Origin: Saprospiraceae bacterium
GTDB lineage: Bacteria > Bacteroidota > Bacteroidia > Chitinophagales > Saprospiraceae
Direction: 5' to 3'
Length of the DNA stretch: 64,000 nt
Assembly: GCA_017985675.1 (NCBI GenBank)
Contig: JAGNXB010000001.1
Coordinates: forward strand, 490,743 to 554,742
Shown: positions 63,988 to 64,000 of the stretch, one piece after another
Position numbering within the stretch: the stretch's first letter is position 1
Layout of the letters: every line of letters starts with the position of its first letter
Program-made: the position numbers and the translations under genes
Notes under the pieces: generated by a model
Told to the model about the DNA's origin: nothing
The model's input: only the letters and a program-made list of their open reading frames with translations
Database searches by the model: none

Positions 63988-64000
63988 CAATTCAATGGCA

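Overview
The window reads as chromosomal DNA of a low-GC member of the Bacteroidota, most likely a Saprospiria-like lineage. The pointers are a PorP/SprF-family protein, type IX secretion (T9SS) cargo with both type A and type B C-terminal sorting domains, a gldA-gldF-gldG gliding/ABC cluster, TonB-dependent receptors with carboxypeptidase-like N-terminal domains, a RibB with a decayed GTP cyclohydrolase half, and candidate promoters of the TAnnTTTG type. No rRNA, tRNA, CRISPR array, insertion sequence or prophage was seen. Coding density is high and genes are packed in short operons.

Layout. 1-3187 (+): the end of one glycosyltransferase, a second glycosyltransferase and ribB. 3224-5816 (-): a PorP/SprF protein and a DASH cryptochrome. 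5969-12356 (+): a redox group (lipoprotein, Sco1-like copper chaperone, c-type cytochrome) and a small haem-binding protein, with a 1473-residue T9SS type B surface protein between them. 12357-12778: a 422-base gap. 12779-16852 (-): a TonB-dependent receptor and, 3 bases after it, a secreted enzyme closely resembling Porphyromonas peptidylarginine deiminase (PPAD). 16959-22611: MoxR-like ATPase (-), ffh (+), mutS (-). 22853-31835 (+): TerB-like protein, secreted M1 peptidase, di-haem peroxidase, a TonB-dependent receptor with a T9SS-exported alpha/beta-hydrolase-like protein, then a strong terminator. 31956-34336 (-): rimM, a lipoprotein and mnmA. 34527-38839 (+): a Tudor-like small protein, a TlpA-like lipoprotein and a three-part TIR-like/TPR/short-chain dehydrogenase fusion. 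38871-42733 (-): folC and a TonB-ExbD-ExbD-ExbB set. 42889-46501 (+): fadN-type beta-oxidation enzyme and thiolase. 46544-49435 (-): DUF368 (PopT-type) transporter, aroE, proline dehydrogenase. 49566-55754 (-): gldA, unknown secreted protein, gldF, gldG, DUF4340 protein, S1/P1-like protein. 56065-58707 (-): GNAT, M20 dipeptidase and FKBP, ending at a terminator. 58829-59455 (+): miaE. 59551-63987 (-): lipB, unknown protein, thioesterase, PRXL2-like peroxiredoxin, VWA protein, lipoprotein.

How the parts connect. Much of the window serves the cell surface: energy transduction by ExbB/ExbD/TonB, two TonB-dependent receptors each followed by a T9SS-exported enzyme-like protein, a PorP/SprF outer-membrane protein and the gliding ABC transporter. 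The rest is housekeeping: riboflavin, folate, shikimate and lipoate synthesis, tRNA modification, mismatch repair, SRP targeting and fatty-acid and proline oxidation. The items most worth following are the PPAD-like protein with its receptor partner, the TIR-like/TPR/SDR fusion, the hydrolase-like T9SS protein with no nucleophile serine, and the gld operon carrying extra genes.
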